Shown: positions 12,293 through 24,700 of the stretch, piece after piece
Layout: each line of letters opens with the position of its first letter
How positions within the stretch are numbered: position 1 is the first letter of the stretch
Position numbers and translations under genes: made by a program
Assembly (NCBI GenBank): GCA_963971225.1
Contig: OZ020268.1
Location: forward strand, 115,846,572-115,910,571
Source of the DNA: Melieria omissa
Lineage: Eukaryota > Arthropoda > Insecta > Diptera > Ulidiidae
Direction of reading: 5' to 3'
Length of the DNA stretch: 64,000 nucleotides
Notes under the pieces: model-generated
Databases searched by the model: none
What the model was told of the DNA's origin: nothing
Seen by the model: only the letters and a program-made list of their open reading frames with translations

Positions 12293-13126
12293 CAGGCCCG
12301 TGCGCAGGGGGGGGTTTTGGGGGTTCTAACCCCCCCCATCGAGAATTTTTCCACATAATTTTCCACTAGCGAGCGAAGTCAGCGCAAAATACGACATCGA
12401 ACTGCGGAAACCAAGGCTCGCGTCAAAACAGACTCAACGCTCCAACGTACAAACTGATTCAGTTGAAGATTATTTTCGCATAACGATTTACATCCCATAC
12501 ATTGATTTGTTTCTGACCCATTTACAAGATCGATTTTTGAATCACCGCAAAATTTTATCAAACTTTGCTTGCCTCTTCCCCAACAAAATGAAGAATTTCA
12601 ATGCAGAATTGTTTGAACCATACTCTTCAATTTTGCGGGATGATTCCCGTGACATCTGGGTAGACGAAGTCAAACTTTGGCGTCAACTCATCGCCGGAAA
12701 GAACGTTAAAAATTCGCTTGAAGCACTCGATGTGTGCAATGGAGATGCGTTTCCAAATGTTCATCAAATGCTTCGCATTTTGGCAGTTCTGCCTGTAACG
12801 ACAGCGACGAATGAACGCTCCTTTTCAACATTGCGTCGCCTCAAGACTTACCTCAGGTCAACAATGTCTGAAGATCGGCTGAACGGATTAGCCTCGCTCA
12901 ATATACATCGCGATGTCGAGGTCGATCCGCAAAGAGTTTTGGAGACGTTTTTTTCTACACCTCGCAGAGTTAATTTATTATATAATAACTGAATATCAAG
13001 TCAAGACACAATAAAATGTCTTCATTTATAAGAAAAGTTTCTTATTATTTTTTATTAACTTCATAACCAAACATGATACACATATGTCAAAACCCCCCCC
13101 ATAAACGAATTCTGCGCACGGGCCTG
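12293..13126 (+). mobile_element. hAT element, internally deleted, with perfect 8-bp target duplication
   Basis: 834 bp with inverted ends CAGGCCCGTGCGCAG and direct duplication TGTGGTAT at 12285-12292 and 13127-13134. C or G runs sit just inside both ends. A frame open from about 12363 to 12992 encodes the C-terminal hAT dimerisation domain, including FPNVHQMLRILAVLPVTTAT, then NERSFSTLRRLKTYLRSTMS and LNGLASLNIHRD. The ATG-less start and missing N-terminal half show an internal deletion. The exact duplication suggests recent insertion. Confidence 0.93.
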
Positions 13127-13229
13127 TGTGGTATCATTCTTCTCTCCTCCCCTATCCTTTCCCTTCTCCTACCCACCCCATGGGCCTAGTACAGTGGTCC
13201 AAATGGACTGAGGTTTATAGCCTTCTCGC

Positions 13230-13331
13230 CACCCTCACATCACATAACATCACATCAAATCACATTACATGACATGCCATGATATAACATCACATCACAT
13301 CACATGGCACGACATGACATCACATCACAAC
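13230..13331. repeat. ACATC/ACATG pentamer-like microsatellite
   Basis: Imperfect runs of CACAT and related five-base words, about 100 bp long. Confidence 0.8.
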
Positions 13332-13334
13332 AAA

Positions 13335-16320
13335 TGGCTCACATGCCTTTTCCGGGTCACTTACCTCTCTTACAAACAACGCCCCAACACGTGTTTTAAA
13401 CAAATTCTGATAGACATCACACATCACACCAACTACAAGCAAAATGTTGCAAAAATATTTACATTCGATTTACCACTGCATGAGTCAAGCAACAAACATT
13501 CTTATATAAATAAAGTTGTACAATTTATGCCAACGAGTCATAAAACCGTAATCTGATAAACGCTTCGGCAAGTCAACTCTCAACTGTGTTTTAGGTGAGC
13601 ATCACTCATTCCATCATTCCATGTACCCAGTCGGTGCCGAAAAATATAACAACTTTATGACATTGAAGTGTTTGGTTTTAGCTAATAAAAAGGCAATAAA
13701 GCCGGCTTTTCTATTTGTTTTCACAGTATTTTTGCCAAGATTCTGACTGGTTGCTAGCGGTTACGGCCGGCGGTTCGTTGGTGGGGACAACGCAAGTGCT
13801 CAGCACGAAAGAGAAAACAAAAAAATTGCGCAAAAACGTGTAATTTGTTTATGTAAAAAATTAGTAGATACATATGTATACATATGTATGTATGAGTATT
13901 TAGTTGCGTAGGAATGTGAGTGTCTGGAATGCCAGCGTACTTTTATCACATTAACTAATGTGATGTAATGTTGTTGCTGTTGCTGTGGGCGGGGAATTTT
14001 CTAAGTGCATTAAATATTTTGTTAGCAGGTGAAAAAGTTTCATAATTTACTGCATACTTGCAGATTGAATGCAGTACGAGAGATGTGCTAAATGTATTCA
14101 GATGACAGGCAATATTTTCGCATCGATTGTGTAAGCGACATCGTTTAGTTAAGTCGTTATTGTGTATTTAAGTCGCAAATATATATTTAAGTAGCAGTCG
14201 CCGCAAGTTAACGCAATTTCCATTAAAAGTTAAGCAGAACAATGCTGTTGCCAATTAATTTGACTTTACTTACAAAATTGATTTGCTTTTGTTGGCTATC
14301 AAACAGTTCAAAGGAAAGTTGTAGCACATTTTGCCACCAACTCATCCAGGCAACGCAAGTCAAGTGCGACAAGCGGCAGTTTTCAAGGAATTTCGGCTCA
14401 TCCCAAAATGAAAATAGGGCCAGTGACAATGCTTAAACTTGTGCTTAGGGCCATTACAAATATATTGTATATATCTTGTACATTATGTATACTTATTATA
14501 CATATTTATGTTGGTTTGCGGTGGAAAGCAGTGAATTTGATTGTTGCCTTCTAACCTAAATAGTCTTCTTTACAATTCTTTACTATTGTAGCACGTTTCT
14601 TGGACCCAAAATCAATCACAGTCAGGCTGCACGTAGTCCACTAAGGCAACGCCTGGACCACCCACAAGCCACTGTCAGTTGCGGGTGACCAGAAGACAGT
14701 TTGGCGTATTGCATTGGCGCAAATTAATTGTAATTCAATGCTGGCTACGTGTCTAAAATTAAACACAATTAATTTTGCATTCATTTTTACACAAACCCAC
14801 AACTACACATTCACACAAGCCGACATACACAAGTATAAATTTATATATTTTCATATATATGTATATATTCAAATGCGTCTTTTGTGTCTATAACCCAAAC
14901 AGACGAACTGTACATAAGGGTCAAATTTTTGCTGTCGCTTGCGCAAACTTTTAGTCAAATTCACGGACCATTCAGTGGCAGCGGAAAACTTAAAGACGAT
15001 CGAGGAGGCAATTAATTTGCGTTCATTTAATTTAACTGAGCTATAAAGAAAGTGTTGCCAGTCAAGAAGAAGATAAAGAAAGTGCGGTTGCAATGAACTT
15101 CTTGACTGGCCAGCTGGCTGGTTGGTTGGTTGGTCGGTTGATGGCTGCTCGAATGTTGTACATTCCTGAGTGGTTGGTGGTCTGTCGCCTTTGATATGCG
15201 AGATGATGCCACAATTTATGGAAATTTTAATGTACATAGCTTACTAAATTAATGAGTCGCCTTTGTGTGGCATAACTAATGGTAGCAGCTATGGCCACGA
15301 AGAAGCGAACACCAATAGGAATAAAAACAACAACACACTAATGACAATAATAATTTCGCTGTTGGTGCGCCGTGAACTCCCATTGCACTTTGACACGAGT
15401 GTGCCTTGCTGCGTCCATTACTCACTGTGCGGCTTTGCTTTTGCCGCTCGCAAGGCGCAGAGTGCGTGCGCATCCAAAGTCAGTCACATCATGTGACATC
15501 GCCTTCCGGCTTGTATCTAACATGACCTACGCGACCACGCTATGCAGAAGTCCTTGCGTCACTGTCAGCATAATAATTTTCTGTAATTTCGCTGTTTGAT
15601 TTCGGGTTCTTTTGCGCATTTGCTTCTTAGAAATCAAAAGTTAATGCTGTTATGTCAACCACCAGTGCGGTTGACATATTTATGTCTGAGCTCAAGTACG
15701 CGCAAAACTCAGCGACATCCACACGGCCGGAAGGGGTCAAAGGATGTTATTTATTTTGACGAAAATTGAATTGCCAACGAGCCTGTGCCAATGAATGGTT
15801 GGATGACTGAGTGTGTGCGTAAGAGCACCGCACGAGTGACTTGTACATACATATAACTAGTAGAAGGAGTAAATTTAAATTTGCCATGACGCAGTAACGT
15901 CAAGGAACGAAAAGTAAAATCACTGCTACAAGAAGCAGCAGAATGGTTGGGGGATTGTTAACCAGTATTGTTTGGAAAAGTAACCAAATGTAACCAAGAA
16001 CAAAACAAATAACTTGCTTAAAACTTTCCTTGTTGTTTGCAACAACACAAGAAGGCCTTTTCTTATAGGTAATTGGGTTAAAAAAATGTAATAAAAAAAC
16101 CATATACACAATTACCCACTTTAGGTTGAGCAAGCAAAACAAGGAAAAAAAAGGTCTTGCTTCAATGTTTGTCGTTAAAAATTAACCAATCTTTAAAGTA
16201 ATCAAGTAACCGCACGGAAAATATGAAATTGAATTAAAACATTAAAAATTATTTTGGTTAAAAGTAAGAAACGTGGCAACAGTGCGTGTTCAAGTGCCAA
16301 TATGAAATGATCAAAGAGTT
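13335..16320. other. No gene seen
   Basis: Non-coding sequence. Overlapping open frames at 14223-14436, 14869-15237 and 15263-15599 occur on both strands without splice support or family likeness. Confidence 0.5.
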
Positions 16321-16321
16321 A

Positions 16322-17001
16322 AAGGGCCAATTTTTCAGTGCAAGTTTAAACCCAGTTCAAACGTAGTTTGCTTGAACTTGGTTTAAATTTAAACTCAATT
16401 TAAAGCAGTTTTTCAGTGCAAACTTTTGTCAGTTGAGTGTGGCAATACTGGCAAAATTTTTATCTTCATAATACTTATTCTTTGTTTTGATTGTCATTCG
16501 TAAATAAATCCCTTACGCTCAAATAATGTATTTTATAAAAAAAATTCAAAATGAGCTAATGGAGCGCAAATTTTTCGTCGCGGGAAATCGAATGTCTTCT
16601 TACACTTTTGGAAAAAATAAACAAGTGCTCAAATGCAAGAAGACAGACCGCGTGAGTGCCGAGGGAAAACAAACCAAATGGAAAGAAATTGAGGGCAATT
16701 TCAATTCAAAATTTGTTGACAGCTTCCGGTCCACGAAAACGTTGCGCACAAAGTATGTAAATGTAAAAGAAGTGCAAAAAAGAATTTCGGAGGTGCACAA
16801 AACAGGAGAAGGACATTCAAATTTCCAAAATAAATGAACTGTCAGAGGATGTTGACAGTTTAAACTTAGTTTAACCGTGCAGGGTTGAGCGTTTTAACTG
16901 AGTTTAAACTTTAGTCAAATATGACTGAAAAATTCGATTTTGCGTTTAAACTAAGTTTAAACCAGAAACTGAGTTAAAATTGCACTGAAAAATTGGCCCC
17001 A
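16322..17001 (+). mobile_element. Harbinger-like non-autonomous element with Myb/SANT-like ORF
   Basis: Inverted ends GGGCCAATTTTTCAGTGCAA at 16322 and its complement ending 17001, with subterminal GTTTAAAC motifs repeated in both orientations. The frame 16526-16837 encodes 103 residues. Its middle (KWKEIEGNFNSKFVD, then LRTKYVNVKEVQKRI) has the W-x-IE...F...LR-KY spacing of Myb/SANT-like DNA-binding proteins in PIF/Harbinger elements. No clean target duplication was seen. Confidence 0.65.
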
Positions 17002-17555
17002 AGGCGGCATCAGCCAACATGTATGATGCTCTACACTTGCGTGTGGGAAAATTTTGCTTGGTCAGTTCTAGGAGATTCGTTCGTCATTCAAATAAATAAA
17101 TAATATAAGTTACTAACAATGAATCAAAGAAAAAGTTCATACATATCTGCATCAATACATTACTTTATTAAATGTATTATCTGATATTATATTATTTGAT
17201 ATTTTTGAGTTATTAATAAAACTAAAAAATAACTCAAATATAAATATGTAAAAACCAAAAAAAAAATTGTATTCATATAACGAAACGTAGGCACAGACTG
17301 CAAAAATATGGAAATGTCTGAAAGAGCACATCTTTAATTTGACTCGTACGATGTTTATGAACTTTCAGATGAGGAAAAGGAGATCATAGTAGATCTAACT
17401 AGTCGCAGTGTAGAACACCTCTAATATACATAATTTGTATTTAGTCTTATGTTGAAAAAGTAGGCATTTTTTAAAATTCCAGCAGCTTTGACTACATGAC
17501 TGTACAAACAAATTCACAGACACTTCATTCATACAACTATACAAAGTTTTGAAGG

Positions 17556-17985
17556 GGATACTACGATTTCCGTGGCGCCGCCATTTGATGATGTTTTTAG
17601 ATAGATTGACCGAAAATAAATTGAAAATGAAGAATACAAATTTTCGTTATCTCGCTTCGTTTTCGAGATATCGAGGTTCAAAGTTTTTATATTGCCATAT
17701 TGTGCACACCTGACTGTTGTGTGACTGTTGCCGAAGACCGGCCACTCGGGAAAAACTTATTGCCAAGAAAACTATGGCTTTCGGGAAAACTGTATGCACC
17801 TCTGGGATTGCGAAAAAAAGCGCGAGTTTTAAACTTTGAGCTAAATTTTAAACTTTGAACCTCGATATCTCGAAAACGAAGCGAGATATCGAAAAATTGT
17901 ATTCGTCATTTTCGAATTAGTTTTGGTCGATCTATCTAATGACACTCAAATGGCGGCGCCACGGAAACCTAGTCGTGCCGTTCTG
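17556..17985. mobile_element. Foldback element with arms of about 125-135 bp
   Basis: The left arm, 17556-17688, is the reverse complement of the right arm, 17848-17985, with few mismatches. Shared blocks include TTTCCGTGGCGCCGCCATTT and TCTCGCTTCGTTTTCGAGAT. The spacer is about 160 bp and non-coding. Target duplication is not clear. Confidence 0.8.
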
Positions 17986-19997
17986 AATAATAATAACAAA
18001 AAGTGAAGAAGGCAAAGTGACAAGTTAAGAAAATGGTATCAGGGAAACCTTGAAGCACATTCCTTGCTGCTGTTTGACTACCTCAAGACTGCGCTTTACT
18101 GTTTTCCACCCACACAATCTCACCCATCATATTGATATCGAACAGGAGCTCTAACTGGTACCGCTAGGAATAAAACAGTCAGTCTATACGCGCCAGTCAC
18201 CCATCCTATCCTAACAAAAAATAATATACAGTTATTTCCGTCATATGGTATGTCCGCTTGATGCTCCATTATTACCTTTTGCATTGTATGTAAAGAATAA
18301 TGTTCTTTAGTAACGTTAGCTATTCGGTAATCTGGCCATTGTACACGTATCTTCTAGCTGTCATCATAAGTTGACATTTTGAAATTCAATCCACCGTAAA
18401 CATTAAATATTACATCAAAACTATGCTACTAAACCAAAATAAATGAATATACGATTTTCTATATATGTGTAAATGTTTGTCCTTTTGTGTTTCCTAAGTG
18501 CGTGTAGATTCTAAAATGTATATTCCCGTCAGCGGTCGGCTGTCTGGCCAGTGATAAGAAGTTACAATTAGAGTCGTGATAAGTTTCCAGGAATTTTAAG
18601 CTACGCAAAGCCGGGGGATTTTTCATTCTCACGGTGTTCTCATTTTCATCAAATTGTATACAAAAAGATAAAAAATTAAAATAGGCCTGCTTGTCGAATT
18701 GTTTGCTGTTTTCCATTCAAACTTTTATAGCGGATTACTAGTTGTTTTGTGGACAACACTCCAAGTGAGAATAAAGTGCTTCAGCGCAGATAAACTAGTG
18801 TCTGTGTCTAGTGTGAAAAAACTTTGTGAATTTGATGTAGGACTTTTCAGCGAAAAGCAGTTTTGTGTGTGTAAGCTGCTATTTTGCTGTTTTCGTACTC
18901 TTGAATTCGCCGAAAGGTAACTATTTGTGATTTTTGAAGCAGGTGTTTTTTGATGTTGGCAAATGGCAAAAAGGTCACTTAAAATGAATGAATAAATGTT
19001 TAAAAGGTACATTTAAAATTCTACGGCATTGGCATTCACAATTCATGAGAAAGCGCTTCAGTACACACTTGAAGTGGCAGGAGCTTAGTCCTCAAAATTT
19101 AACATACCGCAAATTGTTTTTTAATTAATTTTGTTTTGACAGTTTGGTTGTGTGAAGTTGGAAAAACAGAACGGAAGTGATTTCTTATTGTTTGCTTGTT
19201 CGCGCCATTATGTAAATAGAATTGAGAAAAAGTTATATACATAAATTATTATTGTTATTAATGTACATAAAAAGCAACTAAATAATATAGAAAACATTTT
19301 AAGTAAATAGCGTTAATAAGCGGATGCACATGAGTGGGTATGCGTAGAGTGTTGAGAAGGATAACAGTAAGAAAGGAAGAATAAAAATGTTGGCAAAAAG
19401 CAATTGCCACACTTTACAAGCATTTGCAATGAGTTCTTATGAAGCAAAGAGTGTAACAACTGTCAACATTTGACATATTTTTTAATTTTCAAGCTATCAA
19501 AATTAAACATTTGAATGCAAATACGTGTGGCATATGTAGAATAATTTGTATAATGAATTAAACATTTTCGACTATAAGAAATTTACACGTCAACAAGCTA
19601 CAATATTTACTCATAGAAGTTAGAAGAAGAGGCTTGAAACTTTGAGCCGTTAAATTTTAAGAAAAAAGTGGCATATTTTTTTCGTAACCCTGCTGCCATA
19701 ACGTTATTTTTTACACCTGAAATCATAACAATACGTCTGGGAGACGTATAAAGATTTACGATCTTTAACCGATATTTAAAGGTACGATATCAGCAAATAT
19801 TTCACTTACATAAGAAATATGTATAGTTTTCTGTAAAATAAAAGTCACAGTTGCTAATTATATAACTGAGATAACTGACAATTAGAATTTGCTGTGAGAA
19901 CAATTGTGGAAGAGAGCGCAAAACGTAAAAAGAGCATACATCTCGCAGACGTACGTTATGACAGTAGGGTTAATGGCTCAAATACCAAATTTAAAAA
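17986..19997. other. No gene seen
   Basis: Open frames at 18459-18716 and 18699-19012 overlap on opposite strands and lack recognisable domains. Confidence 0.5.
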
Positions 19998-19999
19998 TA

Positions 20000-20506
20000 C
20001 AGTCGTATCTGGATAAAGTGAACTTTTTTCCAACCTATATATCCTTCCTGAACCAGCGCAATGCCCGCATTTATAGGGGTTTCCCCTGCGCGTTGGCTCG
20101 TATTAAAAAAAAAAAAAAACTAATTATTGCAAGGCCTGTTCACAGTATTGAGGTTGTTCACTATACAAGGTTAGAATTTTTGTTCAAAAATTTTAAAAAT
20201 TGTGTATATACATTCAAAAGATCATTAAAATAAAAATACAAAACCCTACTTTCAACCACAATCGGTTTGCAATCGACAAAAAACATAACCACTTAGGTCA
20301 AGAAACAGCTAATTTTGTAACAAACAACAGCAAAAATACAAATTAGGGGAATACCCTCTTTAATTTTTTGGTTCCTTGTGTTTTGCATTGCTTTTTGCTT
20401 GAAATTGCTTTCAAAGTTTTGTTCACTAATTAGAGGTTTTCGATTGTTCACTATTTAGAGTTCTCCATGTAAAAATTTGCGTGTTCACTATACCCAGACA
20501 CGACTG
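20000..20506. mobile_element. pogo/Tigger-like MITE, CAGTCGTGTCTGG family
   Basis: 507 bp flanked by TA (19998-19999 and 20507-20508). Ends are CAGTCGTATCTGGATAAAGT and, inverted, CAGTCGTGTCTGGGTATAGT. The inner sequence repeats the GTTCACTA motif. No transposase is present; the small frame across it is accidental. Confidence 0.82.
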
Positions 20507-20515
20507 TACTACATA

Positions 20516-20786
20516 AGATTAGATTATATTAGATTAGATTAGATTAGATTAGATTACATTACATTAGATCAGATTAGATTAGATTAGATTAGATTAGATT
20601 AGATTAGATTAGATTAGATTACATTACATTACATTACATTACATTACATTACATTACATTAGATTACATTACATTAGATTAGATTAGATTCGATTCGATT
20701 AGGATCGATTAGATTCGATTAGATTCGATTAGATTCGATTAGATTAGATTAGACTAGATTTGATTCGATTCGATTCAATTAGATTC
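20516..20786. repeat. AGATT/ACATT pentanucleotide array
   Basis: About 270 bp of five-base repeats that shift from AGATT to ACATT, back to AGATT, then to CGATT variants, showing stepwise local expansion. Confidence 0.92.
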
Positions 20787-20789
20787 GCA

Positions 20790-23716
20790 TTTGCTTCCTC
20801 TTCCTAATTTTAAGATAAGCTAAAAAGATGGTTTTTCAAAATATTCCTTACTTCAAGTAAAGAAAGAATTTCAGATATTAAGGCTCAAGCCTACTTTGAT
20901 TTATTCTTTATAATTGATTATTCTTTATTTATGTATTATATAAAATTAATAATTGCTTCCACAAAATTTAAACCACAAAATGTTTCTGTATTTATACTCA
21001 ACTCAAATTCATTGTGTGCATTTTGTGTGCATCTTTGTGGGAGTTTATTATCACAGCGAAAATTTTCGTCCCTCTCAGTTAGTAATCAATCAAAGTCTGG
21101 TCGACGCTGCCTGCATTTGACATCCTTTGACATTGAGTGAAATCTCAAGCACGCCTTTGAACATATCTCGCAAAACACCAATGCTCACAGCATTCAAGTG
21201 ATAGCAATTCCACAACTCTGCTGTCTTTCCATACCTTTGCACATCGCATTGAAGCCAGCATCCTTTCGATATTTTATGTGGGAATTTATGGCAGAAACTG
21301 GCAAAAGTGGTCTATGTAAATCAATGTGTCATATGCATAAACTTGTGGCGCTGTGATGTTGAATGATGCTGAATGATGCTGACGAATTCAAATTTCATTG
21401 CTGTCTTCTGGTTATTTTGGGTTTCATTATGAAGGCGTGCGTGAAGAAATGTGCACACCTTCCCATGAAATTAAATGGAAAACCGAAATTGTGGAACGAA
21501 GCAGTGAAGCATACAAAGTAATAAATAAGTATAAAAAGTAAAACGGAAAAGTGGATTAAATTTGTAGTGAAAAGGAGATAAAAAGCGAGTGAAAAATTAT
21601 TTGTTTGCTTCGGCGAACAGCAAGTAAAGCTAAATAAATTTCCTTCAAACAAAATTACCACTGAATGTCGTCGTTTTTATGGTAGTCAGCCTCGAGTTGA
21701 CAATATGTGCAAGAAAAGATAAATACAAAATGGTCAAATGGGTTTTTATGTTGGATTTTTCTAATCTTTTGCAAGTCTTGAGTAAATAACTATTGCGATT
21801 TAATGGGCGAAAATCAAAAATATAGATTGAAGGTTAGAGTGAATGAAGGAAAAAGTAACAAATAGGTTTAGTTTATGGCTATCGCTGTTAGAAAGTGAAA
21901 GAAAATTAAAATAACTGTTTTTAAATATAACATTTTCTGGCGGCCTCCCTATTGGCTGGAAGAAATCGATAAATATATCAAAAATATCTATATTCTACAA
22001 ACATGTTTAGTCTGAGAAATGTTACCATAAATATTTACAGGTTATTACAATTACAGAGTTTTTGAAACAAGTAAAGAAATAGGAAAACGCCGAAAATTTA
22101 GTCAATCAATTAAATCAGTGATAAGTTAAAACAATTGCAGTGATCTTAGAGAAAAAACCGAAAACTCCATTAAACAATCAAATCAAATTAAGCTCCTGAA
22201 TTATTGTTATTAAAAGTAAAGGTTAAAGCAATTGCAGATCTCTTAAAATCAGATATAAGAATGTGGCAGACAGATAATCGGATCAATCAAAACAACATTC
22301 TAAGAACTCTCGTGACATTACAGATTATTTAAAATAAAATAAACGATGAAATTGAAAATGCCAGGAATTCTATTACACAATCAATTGAATCAATCATTCT
22401 CAGAACTGTCGTGGCAATTTTAGGCTATGGAGCAAAGAATGAAGTTACGATCAAATGGGAAAGACCCAAAATTTGTTGACGTCATGAACCAAATCAATCA
22501 TTCTCATCCTTAGACCTGGCAATAGACGCAAATGTGACATTAAATGAAAGAGATGAAAATTCTCTCAAATATGCTTGACTTTAACTTTAAAAGCTTGGAG
22601 TTTATCTATATTTTCTTATTATTCTCGTGAACGCTCCAAAGATCTGCAGATAATCCTGAAAACTTTATGTCCTGCCAACATTATAAACATTAAGCCATGT
22701 CCCCTAGAGGCTTCTCCAAGGCAACTTTAACTACTGACCTGTTCAAGGCAATTTTCATTACAGCCGCACAGTCGCGCCACAGTCGTATTACCACTTTTTT
22801 GTGTGCAATTGAACTTAATCGCCTTACGGCCGCGTTGTCTCAGCTGCCAAAGCAAAGGGCTTAAGCACTTCAAAGTGGATGTCAACCGGAATGAGCAGCC
22901 GACGTGGCAAAATGTTAAACGCAACAGCGCAGGAAATACGCAATTATTGAAATTGAAATATGCATTGGTGTGCATAAATGTGTGTGCGCGATCCTTGAGA
23001 CAAAAATACAAACAAATTAACATTGACGAGTACATATATGAAAAGCCTTTGCACCGGTTTTGGTTGGCTGAAATGTGGCCTTGAAAGACTTTAAAACAGT
23101 GATGAGAAAATTATACTGGATATATAAAAATAGTGCTTCTGGCATATTTGATCATAACAATATTTACGCATAAATTTAACAAACGAAAAGTAAGAACTTT
23201 TCAAGAGATTTTACCGGCGGCAGCAATGTTCGCACACAGGTTAACCTGCTGACCTTAATTTTATTTTATGTATTTGCGCTGCTCTTGTCGATGTTCAACT
23301 TTTTACGGTTGCTGCTTGAGGCTTCTGCAAGTTTGGCAATTTTCTTGGTATTCAGGATTTTCTAGCCGACAGGGAATTCTCTACATAAACTCAAATTCTG
23401 CAGCGCCTTTAAATTTAAAATCACCAACAAGAATAAATAAACTGCGACAAAATGCCACAAATGTCACAAAACAACAATACATAATTAGTTGCATTTCAAT
23501 CAGCTCATTGCTGCACTACGCAGCTAAAGTTCAACAAACTCAAGTGCATTGGTTTAGATCAAACCGCACCTTGCGTTTGCCGCTGCCTTCATGACACTTG
23601 CATGGTCGTTCCACCTTGAACCTCACGCTGAACCACCAACGGTCAACCAGTTAATTTGCTAAGCTTTGTAAAACTCAGAGCGCGTTCAATGCTCACCGCT
23701 CCACGGCGCCACTTAC
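20790..23716. other. No gene seen; probable GPCR intron or downstream sequence
   Basis: Contains weakly repeated sequence at about 22040-22520, where AATCAAT and ATTCTCAGAACT-type words recur. No further GPCR exon could be read on the minus strand. Confidence 0.45.
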
Positions 23717-23940
23717 CGCAGCATCAGCGTGTATTTGCTGTTCTTGGTGGCCTTTTTGCGCGCCAAAATCACCAGCGCCAGAAAATTGCCAATCACGCCG
23801 AGCGCCAGCACAATGCCGCCGCACAGAAAGCGTCGCCGGTTGTGGTAGAGCGCCAGCGGCTCGGACGCAACGGGCGCAACGGTGTCGTTGAGCTCCGGCT
23901 GCAGATCCAGCGGCATATACACAAAAGTGGCGTTCTCCAT
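23717..23940 (-). CDS. First coding exon of a rhodopsin-family GPCR, prostanoid-receptor-like
   Basis: The start ATG at 23938-23940 has A at -3 and G at +4. Longer readings need a non-ATG start. The exon encodes 74 residues and ends two bases into the next codon at the strong donor CG/GTAAGT. The N-terminus has two N-glycosylation sites (NAT at residue 3, NDT at 18). One transmembrane helix follows, LCGGIVLALGVIGNFLALVI, with the GxxGN pattern of class A TM1. It is followed by LARKKATKNSKYTLMLR, whose K-YTLMLR end resembles insect prostaglandin-type receptors. A family likeness to Drosophila CG7497 is suggested by this motif and by closeness to anchor (memory, unchecked). Remaining exons were not found in 1-23716, so the gene is partial here or has a very long first intron. 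The GPCR class is fairly sure; the ligand class is inference. Confidence 0.72.
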
Positions 23941-24700
23941 GCTGCCAGAAAAATCCTCAAAGACACCTTTCGACAAATCGAAGCACTTTTGCAGACGCGC
24001 GCTGCTTTTGTTTGTTTTGCCGTACGCCGCCTTTGCCGGGCGCTGTGTCTTCGTTGTGACGATGGCAAATGCAAATTTTGGGCAATGTTGCTAATTTGTT
24101 TGTGTTTTATATTTGTTGCGAGTTGCTGCAGAACTCGTTTCGAACAACTATCACAAAAAACTTTTTGCAATTAAATCTCCACACGCACCGGCACAGCACA
24201 AACGATTGCAGTCGAACTAGGCTTTAGGGAAAACTTTGCAGCTGCACTCGAAATGTAGCACCGAACGCTTTTCTACGGATGCACTGATTGGCAATTCGTC
24301 AATTCAATTCGATTCGATTCATTACTGACACTGTGCAGAGCATGCAGTCATTTCAATTTGACTGCGCATCAATTTAACGGCTGAATGTTGCGTTTATTTG
24401 CCTGACTCGCTTCGCTTTCGACTCGACTCGGCTCGGATCGGATCTCACTCGAAATTGCATCCAATCGGTAGCGCGGCTCGTGGCGAACTGTGCGAGCGTG
24501 TGGCGTCGGAACACTTTAATTGCTGCGGCCGCACTTGACTCGGACTGGGGGCTGTGATAGCAGCAGCAGCAGCACCGACAACGATTACAACAAAAGCAGC
24601 AACTGAAAAAGTGCGAACGATTGCTGCTGCTGTTGCTGCTATGGAACATCATGAGTGTGATGATGATGATGATGATGATAATAATGACGTTGGCAATGTA
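23941..24700 (-). promoter_or_regulatory. Putative 5' UTR and promoter region of the GPCR gene
   Basis: A GC-richer island than its surroundings, lying directly upstream of the GPCR start codon. It carries CAG repeats (24559-24573) and a GAT run (24658-24683). No clear TATA box or initiator could be fixed, so the label rests on position and composition only. Confidence 0.35.

Noticed and set aside
14869..15237. Open frame rich in PTNQP/TDQPT-type repeats, minus strand
   Set aside because: It reflects a local TGGTTGGT repeat in the DNA; no gene support.
20516..20786. AGATT/ACATT array as a telomere-type repeat
   Set aside because: Units are not TTAGG, are degenerate and lie in the chromosome interior. 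Flies also lack telomerase repeats.
22040..22520. Possible tandem repeat of about 100 bp
   Set aside because: Shared words such as AATCAAT are short and spacing is irregular; I cannot separate this from chance by eye.
23713..23976. Longer N-terminus for the GPCR
   Set aside because: The extra residues need a TTG start. The ATG at 23938-23940 has good context.
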